A stretch of 26,740 nucleotides of DNA from Ruminococcus sp. UBA4383. Lineage in GTDB: Bacteria; Bacillota; Clostridia; Oscillospirales; Ruminococcaceae. Both the position numbers and the translations under genes were made by a program. The stretch's first letter is position 1, and each line of letters starts with the position of its first letter. Where the stretch lies: the NCBI GenBank assembly GCA_002389995.1, contig DGRR01000195.1, positions 1-26,740 on the forward strand. Direction: 5' to 3'. The notes below the pieces were generated by a model. That model ran no database searches. It was given only the letters and a program-made list of their open reading frames with translations, and was not told the DNA's origin. This document shows positions 1-6,148 of the stretch, piece after piece.

Positions 1-53
1 TAAAGTTATACGAATATTATAATACGTTTTTTTGAAAAAATCAAGTATTTGTC

Positions 54-82
54 TTGAATTTTATGAAAAAATATGCTATATT
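54..82 (+). promoter_or_regulatory. Sigma-A-type promoter for the CE2 esterase
   Basis: TTGAAT at 54-59 and TATATT at 77-82 are separated by 17 bases, a good housekeeping promoter geometry. It would give a leader of roughly 110 bases before the esterase at 201. The rest of 1-200 is AT-rich, and I see no gene or recognisable riboswitch in it. Confidence 0.55.
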
Positions 83-200
83 ATGAACTATAAAGGCGGT
101 AGTTTAAAAACATTCGTCACATTTTCACAAACAATAAAGTTAAAAAAGAATATTATTCCTGTATTTACAGAGAGTATTATATCGCAAAAGGAGATATTTT

Positions 201-1250
201 ATGAAAAAAGTACCTTTTAATTCGGAAAATACCAAACTTGTCGGAAGAACATATTCCTTCGGGAATGACCTTGCGCTTATACTTTCGGGAACGGGCTGCG
301 AATTTGTTTTCACGGGGAAAAAGCTTGACATAAGCATTTCATGCGACGAAAATTCATATCTTGACGGAAAATCCTGCAATTATCCGAGAATTGCAGTTAT
401 GGCTGACGGAAAATTCATTGTCAAGAAAGTAATTGAAAACCCGACAGAAAAATACAATATCATCAGCAGTGATGTTCCCGTAACCAAAAATATAAAAATT
501 ATAAAGCTTTCGGAGGCGGCTTTTTCAATTGCAATCCTCCATGAGGCTGAAACTGATGATGATGCAGTCATATCCCCTGCCCCTGAAAAAAATCTTAAAA
601 TCGAATTTATAGGCGATTCCATTACCTGCGGCTACGGTGTTGATGACAGCAATATATTATCAAATTTTTCAACGGCTGCCGAAAACTGCATGAAAAGCTA
701 TGCATACCTCACCGCTGAATTTCTCGGTGCTGATTACAGTCTTTTTTCATACAGCGGATACGGCATAATAAGCGGATATACTCCCGACGGTATACGCAAC
801 ACTCATGAAATTCTTCCTCCCTATTACGAAAGTACAGGCTTTTCATACAGCAATATAAACAATATGAAACCGCATGAAATAAAATGGGATTTCAGCCGTT
901 TCGCCCCTGATATAGTCGTCATAAACCTCGGCACAAATGATAACAGTTTCTGTACGGTTCATGAGGAGGCTTTCAGCGAATTTGAGGACAAATACATTGA
1001 ATTTTTAAAAACTGTCAGAAAAAATAACCCCCGTGCTAAAATAATATGCACTATCGGTATGATGAATAATGAAACTTCCCCCCATGTAATCAGTGCCGCA
1101 AAGCGTTTCAATGACAAAAATACTTATACATTTGAATTTTCCATGCAGAACGGGCTTCTGGGATTTTCATGCGATTTTCACCCCTCGGAAGATACACACA
1201 GATATGCCGCTGAGGAACTTACGGATTTCATAAGAAAAAATATTCTCTGA
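201..1250 (+). CDS. Carbohydrate esterase family 2-like SGNH hydrolase (acetyl esterase)
   Basis: Predicted to remove acetyl groups from plant polysaccharides or their oligosaccharides. The 349-residue protein has the CE2 layout: an N-terminal beta-sandwich-like half (about 1-125) and a C-terminal SGNH hydrolase half. Visible motifs are GDSITCGYG with nucleophile Ser140, the GTND block at 244-247, and the DFHPSEDTH region with His327. CE2 enzymes are known to use a Ser-His dyad. The start at 201 follows AAAGGAG with good spacing. There is no signal peptide, so it probably acts in the cytoplasm on imported acetylated oligosaccharides, unlike secreted CE2 enzymes. The AraC/GGDEF regulator follows 77 bases downstream. 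Family assignment is confident; the substrate is inferred. Confidence 0.85.
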   Translation: MKKVPFNSENTKLVGRTYSFGNDLALILSGTGCEFVFTGKKLDISISCDENSYLDGKSCNYPRIAVMADGKFIVKKVIENPTEKYNIISSDVPVTKNIKIIKLSEAAFSIAILHEAETDDDAVISPAPEKNLKIEFIGDSITCGYGVDDSNILSNFSTAAENCMKSYAYLTAEFLGADYSLFSYSGYGIISGYTPDGIRNTHEILPPYYESTGFSYSNINNMKPHEIKWDFSRFAPDIVVINLGTNDNSFCTVHEEAFSEFEDKYIEFLKTVRKNNPRAKIICTIGMMNNETSPHVISAAKRFNDKNTYTFEFSMQNGLLGFSCDFHPSEDTHRYAAEELTDFIRKNIL

Positions 1251-1267
1251 TTTTTACTCAAAACATC

Positions 1268-1296
1268 AAGACAAACCCTGATTTCTGTGTTAGAAT
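1268..1296 (+). promoter_or_regulatory. Possible promoter for the AraC-GGDEF gene
   Basis: AAGACA at 1268-1273 and TAGAAT at 1291-1296 are 17 bases apart, four and five matches to consensus respectively. There is no terminator between the esterase and the regulator, so cotranscription is also possible. Confidence 0.35.
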
Positions 1297-1327
1297 ATAT
1301 TCAGGGAAAATGAAGGGAGTGATATTC

Positions 1328-2152
1328 GTGAAAAGCTTTTGCATATTCATATCCGCACTGGAATATATCGAAAAAAATCTCTGCGAGGAAATTTCTCAGC
1401 AGGATATTGCAGATGCCTGCTGCTGTTCGCTTTCCTCTCTGCAAAAAATGTGGAAATACTGCACAAAAATGAGCATAAAGGAATATATTTCAAAACGCCG
1501 CCTTGCAAGCTGTGCAAAGGAAATCCTTTCGGGAAACGGCACTGTGACGGATATCGCTTTCAGATATCAGTATAATTCCCCCGAAGTTTTCACAAGGGCT
1601 TTTACAAGAATGTGGGGCGAAACTCCCACAAAATTCAGAAACAACAGAAAAAATGCAGACTTCTTTCCAAGAATTATTTCTGCTGACAGAGTATCAGGAG
1701 GTATTGATATGAAAAGAAAAGTAGACCTTTCGGATTTTTATGACTTTCTCAGAGAAAGAAAAGACGGTTATATCCTCTGTTTTGACATCGTGCAGTTAAG
1801 CATCATAAATGAAAAATACGGCTCAAAATGCGGTGATGCCGTCATTCTTGAAGCTTTCAGAAGAATTGACGAAATTTCAGACGAAAATATGGCTGTTTTC
1901 CGCATAGGCGGTGACGAATTTGCATTGATTACAGGGATTCCCGACAAGGAAAATGTTAAAGATACCGCCGATAAAATACTCTCAAAAAACGGCACTGCCG
2001 TTTCATGCGACGGTATTGAAATTCCTGTTGCACTAAGAGCAGGCGCAGTAAAATACAATGCAGGAAATTACCGCTATAACGAACTTTTCACAACTTTGCA
2101 GAATACAATTGATATGGCGAGAAATGACGGAAATATCATTTTCATAAACTGA
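1328..2152 (+). CDS. AraC-type HTH / GGDEF fusion regulator
   Basis: A DNA-binding regulator fused to a cyclase-like domain, 274 residues from the GTG at 1328. That start is preferred because GGGAG at 1315-1319 sits 8 bases upstream, whereas the ATG at 1310 overlaps this site. Residues about 5-105 form an AraC/XylS double helix-turn-helix. Residues about 130-274 form a GGDEF domain with Asp153, Asn161, the GD pair at 169-170 and an intact GGDEF signature at 194-198, so diguanylate cyclase activity is plausible. The usual second Asp of the DxD-like stretch is Val. There is no sensor, membrane or receiver domain. HTH-GGDEF fusions are uncommon. It could control the esterase upstream or link sugar sensing to c-di-GMP; both are inference. 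Confidence 0.82.
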   Translation: MKSFCIFISALEYIEKNLCEEISQQDIADACCCSLSSLQKMWKYCTKMSIKEYISKRRLASCAKEILSGNGTVTDIAFRYQYNSPEVFTRAFTRMWGETPTKFRNNRKNADFFPRIISADRVSGGIDMKRKVDLSDFYDFLRERKDGYILCFDIVQLSIINEKYGSKCGDAVILEAFRRIDEISDENMAVFRIGGDEFALITGIPDKENVKDTADKILSKNGTAVSCDGIEIPVALRAGAVKYNAGNYRYNELFTTLQNTIDMARNDGNIIFIN

Positions 2153-2156
2153 AAAA

Positions 2157-2184
2157 ATGCGGACTGAATAAAATCAGTCCGCAT
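2157..2184. terminator. Bidirectional intrinsic terminator
   Basis: An 11-bp perfect stem (2157-2167 with 2174-2184) and a 6-base loop lies 4 bases after the AraC-GGDEF stop. T-rich sequence follows on the plus strand and an A-run precedes it, giving a U-tract on the minus strand. It separates the converging transcripts. Confidence 0.85.
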
Positions 2185-2188
2185 TTAA

Positions 2189-2359
2189 TTATTTCTTTTT
2201 TGTTTTCAGGGCGGCTATTGCGATAAATGCCGCACTGATTGCCGCTATGAGTGCGGCTGTCGTTCCTGCATCACCTGTAAGCGGTGAATTTTCGTAAAAT
2301 GCCTGATATGCTCCTGTCCCTTCAAAAGCATATGTTATTATATTTTTCATGATTTTCAT
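2189..2359 (-). CDS. Small ORF: isolated cell-wall sorting-signal-like tail (56 aa)
   Basis: Fifty-six codons ending beside the terminator at 2157-2184. The second half has the layout of a sortase sorting signal: NSPLTGD, then a hydrophobic segment of about 19 residues rich in Ala and Ile, then LKTKKK. No N-terminal signal peptide is visible and the ribosome binding site is weak at both candidate ATGs (2359 and 2350). It lies in the same frame as the amylase upstream, separated by a single TAA and five sense codons (Lys-Ile-Leu-Arg-Val). It may be a remnant or readthrough extension of that gene, or a small membrane protein of its own. The sequence pattern is direct observation; function is unresolved. 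Confidence 0.5.
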   Translation of the reverse strand: MKIMKNIITYAFEGTGAYQAFYENSPLTGDAGTTAALIAAISAAFIAIAALKTKKK

Positions 2360-2374
2360 TACCCGCAGTATTTT

Positions 2375-3964
2375 TTAAAGTTTTACGAATCTTACTGTGC
2401 CGTCAGCAGCTTTTCCGCAGAATATAGCCTTTGGTCTTGCCCATACAGCACCGTCTTTAAGTGACTTGTAAACGACAAGTTCCTCATTGTTTTCGCTGTG
2501 TCTTGCAAGTGCGATTACTTCATATTCGCCGCCCTTATAGTGACGGTATCTTGCGCCTATTACGGCTTCTGTCTCCTTGGGGGCTTCTTCATGTACGGGA
2601 GCGGCATCGGGCTGTGTATTGACGATATCATCTGATACGATTATCATTGATGAGAAAGGCGGCATATTTATATGTGCGTTGCCGTTGTTTACTTCTATCT
2701 GGTTTGCGCTGATTACGTCAACGAGTGCATTCATATGTGTGCCGAAATTGAAATCATATGCATAATCCGCAAGGTTAAGGGCTACATATACAGTCTGGTC
2801 GCCGAGACATTTCTTAAAGAGAAGCTGCTGATTTGTTATCTGAAGTCTCTCATAACCGCCTGTTCTGAGTGCAGGATAAGCTCTGTATATTCTGCCGAGC
2901 TTTACAATATGGTTGTAGAGGTTTGTGTTTTCTCTCTGCATATCGGCAAGGTGCAGGCAGGGACGGAGATTATCGTCTGAATTGTTTTCTTTTCTTCCCT
3001 GAATACCGTATTCACTTCCGTAATAAATTGAAGGGATACCCGGCATTGTGTACATAAGAGTATATACAAGAGGGAGATGTGCAGGATTGTTGAGAGTGCT
3101 TGCAAGACGGTTTACATCGTGGTTGTCAACAAAATTATAAAGATTGATATTCTTGTATATACCGCCGTTTGCACCTGACTGACGGTTGATTGAATAGTCT
3201 ATTTCGTAGTAGTTCTTGTCGTTGTGTGATGAATAGATACCCTTGTAACATTCATAGTTTGTAACGCTGTCGAGCATTTCGGGATTTGCCCAGCGGTTAT
3301 AGTCACCGTGGATAATTTCGCCCATAAGCCAGAAATCAGGCTTTTTGCCCTTGCAGAAACTTCTTATTCTCTTGAAGAAATCAAAATCTATGCAGTCAGC
3401 CGCATCAAAACGTATGCCGTCAATTCCGAATGATTCTATCCAGTAATTTATTGCATCAATAAGGTGGTCTGCAACGCCTACGTTTCTGAGATTGAGCTTT
3501 ACAAGGTTATAGTGACCGTTCCAGCCCTCATACCAGAAGGGGTCACCGCATGGACTCTGACCGCCGAAATTAAGATTCTGAAACCAGTCGCAGTAGCCGC
3601 TGCCCTGACCTTTTTCCTGAATGTCAACGAACTGCGGGAATTTTCTTCCTACATGATTGAATACACCGTCAAGGATAACTCTTATACCGTTTTCGTGAAG
3701 CTGGTCGCATATGAATCTGAAAGAATTATTGTCACCGAGTCTGCGGTCGATAGTTTTATAGTCTATTGTATCATAGCCGTGTTCAACGGATTCAAATACA
3801 GGTCCGAAATAAACGGCATCAACATTCATTTCCTTTAAATGGGGAATCCATTCGAGGACTTTATCAAGGCGGTATATGATTTCACCGCCGTCATTGAATT
3901 TGGGCGCACCGCAGAAACCGAGCGGATAAATGTGGTAAATTATGGCGTTATCGTACCAATTCAT
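2375..3964 (-). CDS. GH13 alpha-amylase-family enzyme with C-terminal DUF1653 domain
   Basis: Predicted retaining alpha-glucan hydrolase or transferase, 529 residues, cytoplasmic since no signal peptide is present. All four GH13 regions are visible: DGVFNH at 99-104, GIRFDAAD with nucleophile Asp187, MGEI with acid/base Glu216, and FVDNHD with Asp283. Residues about 370-445 look like the usual C-terminal beta domain. A linker rich in Pro and Glu (about 447-468) leads to a DUF1653 domain at about 471-528, recognised by YRHYKGGEYEV, ARHSE, EELVVYKSL and WARP. DUF1653 normally occurs as a small stand-alone protein. The start follows AAAGGAG. It lies 47 bases after the C_GCAxxG_C_C gene in a likely operon. 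Specificity (maltodextrinase, neopullulanase or other) cannot be read from sequence alone. Confidence 0.9.
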   Translation of the reverse strand: MNWYDNAIIYHIYPLGFCGAPKFNDGGEIIYRLDKVLEWIPHLKEMNVDAVYFGPVFESVEHGYDTIDYKTIDRRLGDNNSFRFICDQLHENGIRVILDGVFNHVGRKFPQFVDIQEKGQGSGYCDWFQNLNFGGQSPCGDPFWYEGWNGHYNLVKLNLRNVGVADHLIDAINYWIESFGIDGIRFDAADCIDFDFFKRIRSFCKGKKPDFWLMGEIIHGDYNRWANPEMLDSVTNYECYKGIYSSHNDKNYYEIDYSINRQSGANGGIYKNINLYNFVDNHDVNRLASTLNNPAHLPLVYTLMYTMPGIPSIYYGSEYGIQGRKENNSDDNLRPCLHLADMQRENTNLYNHIVKLGRIYRAYPALRTGGYERLQITNQQLLFKKCLGDQTVYVALNLADYAYDFNFGTHMNALVDVISANQIEVNNGNAHINMPPFSSMIIVSDDIVNTQPDAAPVHEEAPKETEAVIGARYRHYKGGEYEVIALARHSENNEELVVYKSLKDGAVWARPKAIFCGKAADGTVRFVKL

Positions 3965-4001
3965 TGTTTATTAACTCCTTTGTTTATAATTTATATAAAT
4001 T

Positions 4002-4020
4002 AATGTGAAAATCACACATT
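4002..4020. promoter_or_regulatory. Inverted repeat upstream of the amylase gene
   Basis: TGTGA (4004-4008) and TCACA (4012-4016) form a short palindrome with a 3-base centre. Flanking AAT and ATT extend it imperfectly. It overlaps the stop codon of the gene at 4012 and lies about 40 bases before the amylase start, where an operator could act. No regulator is identified. Confidence 0.3.
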
Positions 4021-4392
4021 ATTATCTTGGATAATTTCCGAAAGAATTTCAGCGGAATCCGTAACGCAGCCACGGCATGAACGGAGAACTTTTCCTGTGC
4101 CTGTGCCTTTTAATTCCCTGCATATTACTGATTTGTTCATGGAAATAAATTCCTGTTCAAATTCCTTTATTTTCTTTTCGGCAATATCATCGGGATATTT
4201 ATTTCTTATGACATATTCAGCCGCAAGGACTGCACCGCATTTTGTCATTCTTCCGCCAGCCATGGGCATGGCAGTCAATAAAGCCTGTTTTTCGTCAAGG
4301 GATATTTCATTTCTGAATGCATTGAGAACCGATGCTGAACAGCTCAGACCGCTTTTATGGTATTCAATGGCTTTTGATGTATTTTCCGTCAT
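4012..4392 (-). CDS. C_GCAxxG_C_C family redox protein
   Basis: A 126-residue cytoplasmic protein of the C_GCAxxG_C_C family, small redox-type proteins with conserved cysteines and no settled biochemical role. Visible pattern: Cys17 in SCSASVLNAF, a Gly-rich GGRMTKCGAVLAAEY segment corresponding to the family's central motif, Cys94 in CRELKGTG, and a C-terminal SCRGCV. The start follows AGAGGTGA at good spacing. It begins 12 bases after the stop of the HD-domain gene, so the two are almost certainly cotranscribed. In some relatives the cysteines bind metal or form a disulfide; that is not demonstrable here. Family call is by motif pattern. Confidence 0.75.
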   Translation of the reverse strand: MTENTSKAIEYHKSGLSCSASVLNAFRNEISLDEKQALLTAMPMAGGRMTKCGAVLAAEYVIRNKYPDDIAEKKIKEFEQEFISMNKSVICRELKGTGTGKVLRSCRGCVTDSAEILSEIIQDNNV

Positions 4393-4404
4393 GATTCACC
4401 TCTG

Positions 4405-5001
4405 TTATTTTTCGCTTCCTTCAAGGTAATAGGAGGCTTCCATATCTGCAACGTGAAGGGCAAGCGCAAGCGGATACATTTCGAGGGCTTTTCCGATTGT
4501 ATTTTTATCTTCAATGCCCGAAAATCCCATATGCCAGCGTATAGCCATAGCTTCATCACGGGTAAGCCTGCCCTCTCCGTAGAGGTAGCCTGAAATTATA
4601 TATACGGATTTTTCACCGTGACCGTAAGGGAGATTGTCTTTTATGGTATAGAAAGGTACTTTTTCCCACTGACCTGTTTCTTCATTCTTTCTGTTACGCA
4701 TTTCAATGTCATAGAAGTCAATTTTGCAGACATCATGAAGAAGTGCCACAATGGCAATAGTTTCTTCGGAGAAATCCATATGATACATTTCTTTTGTGCG
4801 TGGTCGTGAGAGATAGTCTTTAAGGCAGTGATAGACATTTACGCTGTGCCGGACGAGTCCGCCCTCATATGCGCTGTGATAGCGTGTACTGCTGGGGGCT
4901 TTGAAAAAGTCACTTTTTTTAAGAAATTCGAGAAGCTTGTCAGCTCCTTTTCTCTTTATATTTTCTGTATATATAGAAATAAATTCTTCTTTGGCAGTCA
5001 T
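4405..5001 (-). CDS. HD-domain phosphohydrolase
   Basis: A 198-residue HD-superfamily protein, predicted metal-dependent phosphohydrolase. A likely metal-ligand set is visible: HSAYEGGLVRHSVNV near the N-terminal third, LLHDVCK (the HD pair), a later H in YGHGEKS and the IRWHMG segment, and an Asp in LHVADMEA. The start at 5001 is chosen because AAAGGAG lies 7 bases upstream; the more upstream ATG at 5019 overlaps that site. It is the first gene of the minus-strand operon, with a strong promoter at 5034-5062. Similar proteins are often annotated only as HD-domain hydrolases, and the substrate (nucleotide or nucleic acid) is unknown. Confidence 0.8.
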   Translation of the reverse strand: MTAKEEFISIYTENIKRKGADKLLEFLKKSDFFKAPSSTRYHSAYEGGLVRHSVNVYHCLKDYLSRPRTKEMYHMDFSEETIAIVALLHDVCKIDFYDIEMRNRKNEETGQWEKVPFYTIKDNLPYGHGEKSVYIISGYLYGEGRLTRDEAMAIRWHMGFSGIEDKNTIGKALEMYPLALALHVADMEASYYLEGSEK

Positions 5002-5033
5002 AGGGAAACTCCTTTGCAAAAACTTTACAATTA

Positions 5034-5062
5034 ATTATACCACATAACAGAAAATTATTCAA
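5034..5062 (-). promoter_or_regulatory. Promoter for the HD / C_GCAxxG_C_C / amylase operon
   Basis: Read on the minus strand, TTGAAT (5062-5057), 17 bases, then TATAAT (5039-5034). It would start transcription near 5027, just upstream of the HD gene's ribosome binding site. Confidence 0.7.
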
Positions 5063-5162
5063 GTCTTTTTTTATTTTTTCACGAAAATTCAAAATTTATA
5101 TAGCAATAAACTGTAAAATTTTGCTGTTTTGAAAAAAATTTCAAATTTTTTTAAAAAAGTAC

Positions 5163-5191
5163 TTGACAAATCAGAATCACTGTGATATAAT
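5163..5191 (+). promoter_or_regulatory. Consensus promoter for tRNA-Pro
   Basis: TTGACA (5163-5168), 17-base spacer, TATAAT (5186-5191): a perfect sigma-A promoter ending 24 bases before the tRNA. The stretch 5063-5162 between the divergent promoters is very AT-rich and holds nothing else I can recognise. Confidence 0.85.
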
Positions 5192-5215
5192 ATATATCGT
5201 TGCGAAAGACATCAT

Positions 5216-5291
5216 CTGGGTGTGGCGCAGTTGGTAGCGCGCTACCTTGGGGTGGTAGAGGCCGTGGGTTCAAGTCCCGTCACTCAGACCA
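5216..5291 (+). tRNA. tRNA-Pro (anticodon GGG), CCA encoded
   Basis: A 76-base cloverleaf. Acceptor 5216-5222 pairs with 5281-5287, discriminator A, then encoded CCA. D-stem is GCGC/GCGC, anticodon stem CTACC/GGTAG around the loop TTGGGGT, and the T-loop is TTCAAGT. Anticodon GGG reads CCC and CCU proline codons. G at position 9 is usual for tRNA-Pro. Confidence 0.95.
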
Positions 5292-5344
5292 TGATTAAAC
5301 GCTTGGATTATACCCCATTTGAAAAGCGTTCGTTTCGTAGTGAG

Positions 5345-5376
5345 AAACAGTCCGATTTATTCGGGCTGTTTTCTTT
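5345..5376 (+). terminator. Intrinsic terminator after tRNA-Pro
   Basis: An 11-bp stem (5345-5355 with 5361-5371, one G-T wobble) and a 5-base loop is followed by a T-rich run to about 5378. The 53 bases between tRNA and hairpin hold nothing recognisable. Confidence 0.8.
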
Positions 5377-5427
5377 TTAATCATAATTAAAAATTATTGA
5401 AGCAAATCGAAATTTACAGGTGATAAT

Positions 5428-5766
5428 ATGAGTTTTTTTATAACTGAAAGTCAAAGAAAACAAAGAGGCGGAACTTGTTATTTTGAGTTCCAACGAGGGC
5501 AGAAAGCACCAAATTATGAATTTGTCTGTTGGAGAGAAGATTCACTGTTACTTCATATGGATATTGTTGACGAGATTGCATTATACAAAATTATTCCTGA
5601 TTTCCAATACTATGGTGAGACAATAATAGATAAAGAAAAATGGAGCATTATCCGAAATAATGTAAAAAAACAAGATGCAAAAGCTATTGAGGTTATAGAT
5701 GAACTGAGCAGTTGGGTTGAAGAAAATTATAAGGAATCAAACTATTTCATAATTATAGGTATATAA
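5428..5766 (+). CDS. Hypothetical protein, AT-rich orphan (112 aa)
   Basis: Not recognised. The 112-residue protein is soluble, with no signal peptide or membrane segment. Its N-terminal half (FITESQRKQRGGTCYFEF, YEFVCWRED) has an aromatic, beta-rich character, and residues about 70-105 look helical. The ORF is supported by AGGTGATAAT directly before the ATG and by unbroken codons. Codon choice is noticeably more AT-rich than in the neighbours (many AAA, GAA, ATT and AAT codons), suggesting recent acquisition at a tRNA-adjacent site. No promoter of its own is obvious between the tRNA terminator and the start, so expression may depend on readthrough. Size and composition would suit an immunity-type protein, but nothing shows that. 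Confidence 0.6.
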   Translation: MSFFITESQRKQRGGTCYFEFQRGQKAPNYEFVCWREDSLLLHMDIVDEIALYKIIPDFQYYGETIIDKEKWSIIRNNVKKQDAKAIEVIDELSSWVEENYKESNYFIIIGI

Positions 5767-5817
5767 ATTCTGATTTTCCGCAAGAAAAAATATTATTAAT
5801 TAAATTTTGTTTTTCGC

Positions 5818-5846
5818 TTGACAAATACGGATAAATCGTTTATAAT
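5818..5846 (+). promoter_or_regulatory. Consensus promoter for the valS operon
   Basis: TTGACA (5818-5823), 17-base spacer, TATAAT (5841-5846). The predicted start near 5853 immediately precedes the T-box leader. Confidence 0.85.
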
Positions 5847-5852
5847 AATATC

Positions 5853-6115
5853 ATTATATCGGAAAAGCTGTGATGAAAAGGAGTACGCTTATTTTTACCG
5901 TGCAAAGAGAATCTGCGGTCGGTGTGAGCAGATGTCGGAGATATGCGGAAGTAGTTTCGGAGCTGTGCGGGCGAAATAACAGTAACCTGTGCCGTATTTC
6001 CCACGTTACAGGGAAAGAGGTTTGATGACCTCGCAGAGTGCGGATTTTTCCGAATACAGGTGGTAACACGGACTTTATGTTCGCCCTGAATCTTTAAAGG
6101 ATTCAGGGCTTTTTT
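5853..6115 (+). promoter_or_regulatory. T-box leader, probable Val specifier
   Basis: A tRNA-sensing leader that controls readthrough into valS. Visible parts: AGTA of the specifier-loop 5' side at 5882-5885; a Stem I apical hairpin (5911-5916 with 5928-5933); a probable specifier GTA (valine) at 5982-5984 followed by ACC; Stem III (5997-6002 with 6011-6016); and the T-box at 6058-6071, whose TGGT can pair with the ACCA end of uncharged tRNA-Val. The antiterminator can form with CGGAC/GTTCG and the downstream CCT, competing with the terminator at 6083-6109. The class is firm; the exact specifier register is inferred from position and from the downstream gene. Confidence 0.9.
6083..6115 (+). 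terminator. T-box-controlled attenuator terminator
   Basis: A 10-bp GC-rich stem (6083-6092 with 6100-6109) and 7-base loop, followed by six Ts. Its 5' arm overlaps the 3' side of the T-box antiterminator, so the two folds are mutually exclusive. Confidence 0.92.
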
Positions 6116-6148
6116 ATCACCAAATAAAATACAAAGGAGATATTATCA

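Noticed and set aside
1310..1327. ATG at 1310 as the start of the AraC-GGDEF protein.
   Set aside because: It overlaps the best ribosome binding site, which is correctly spaced for the GTG at 1328.
4002..4020. TGTGA/TCACA palindrome as a CRP site.
   Set aside because: The canonical CRP site has a 6-base centre, and CRP-type catabolite control is not expected in this kind of Firmicute. Kept only as an unnamed inverted repeat.
5292..5344. Sequence after tRNA-Pro as a phage attachment site, since a foreign-looking gene follows.
   Set aside because: No second copy of the tRNA 3' end is present in the window and no integrase is seen.
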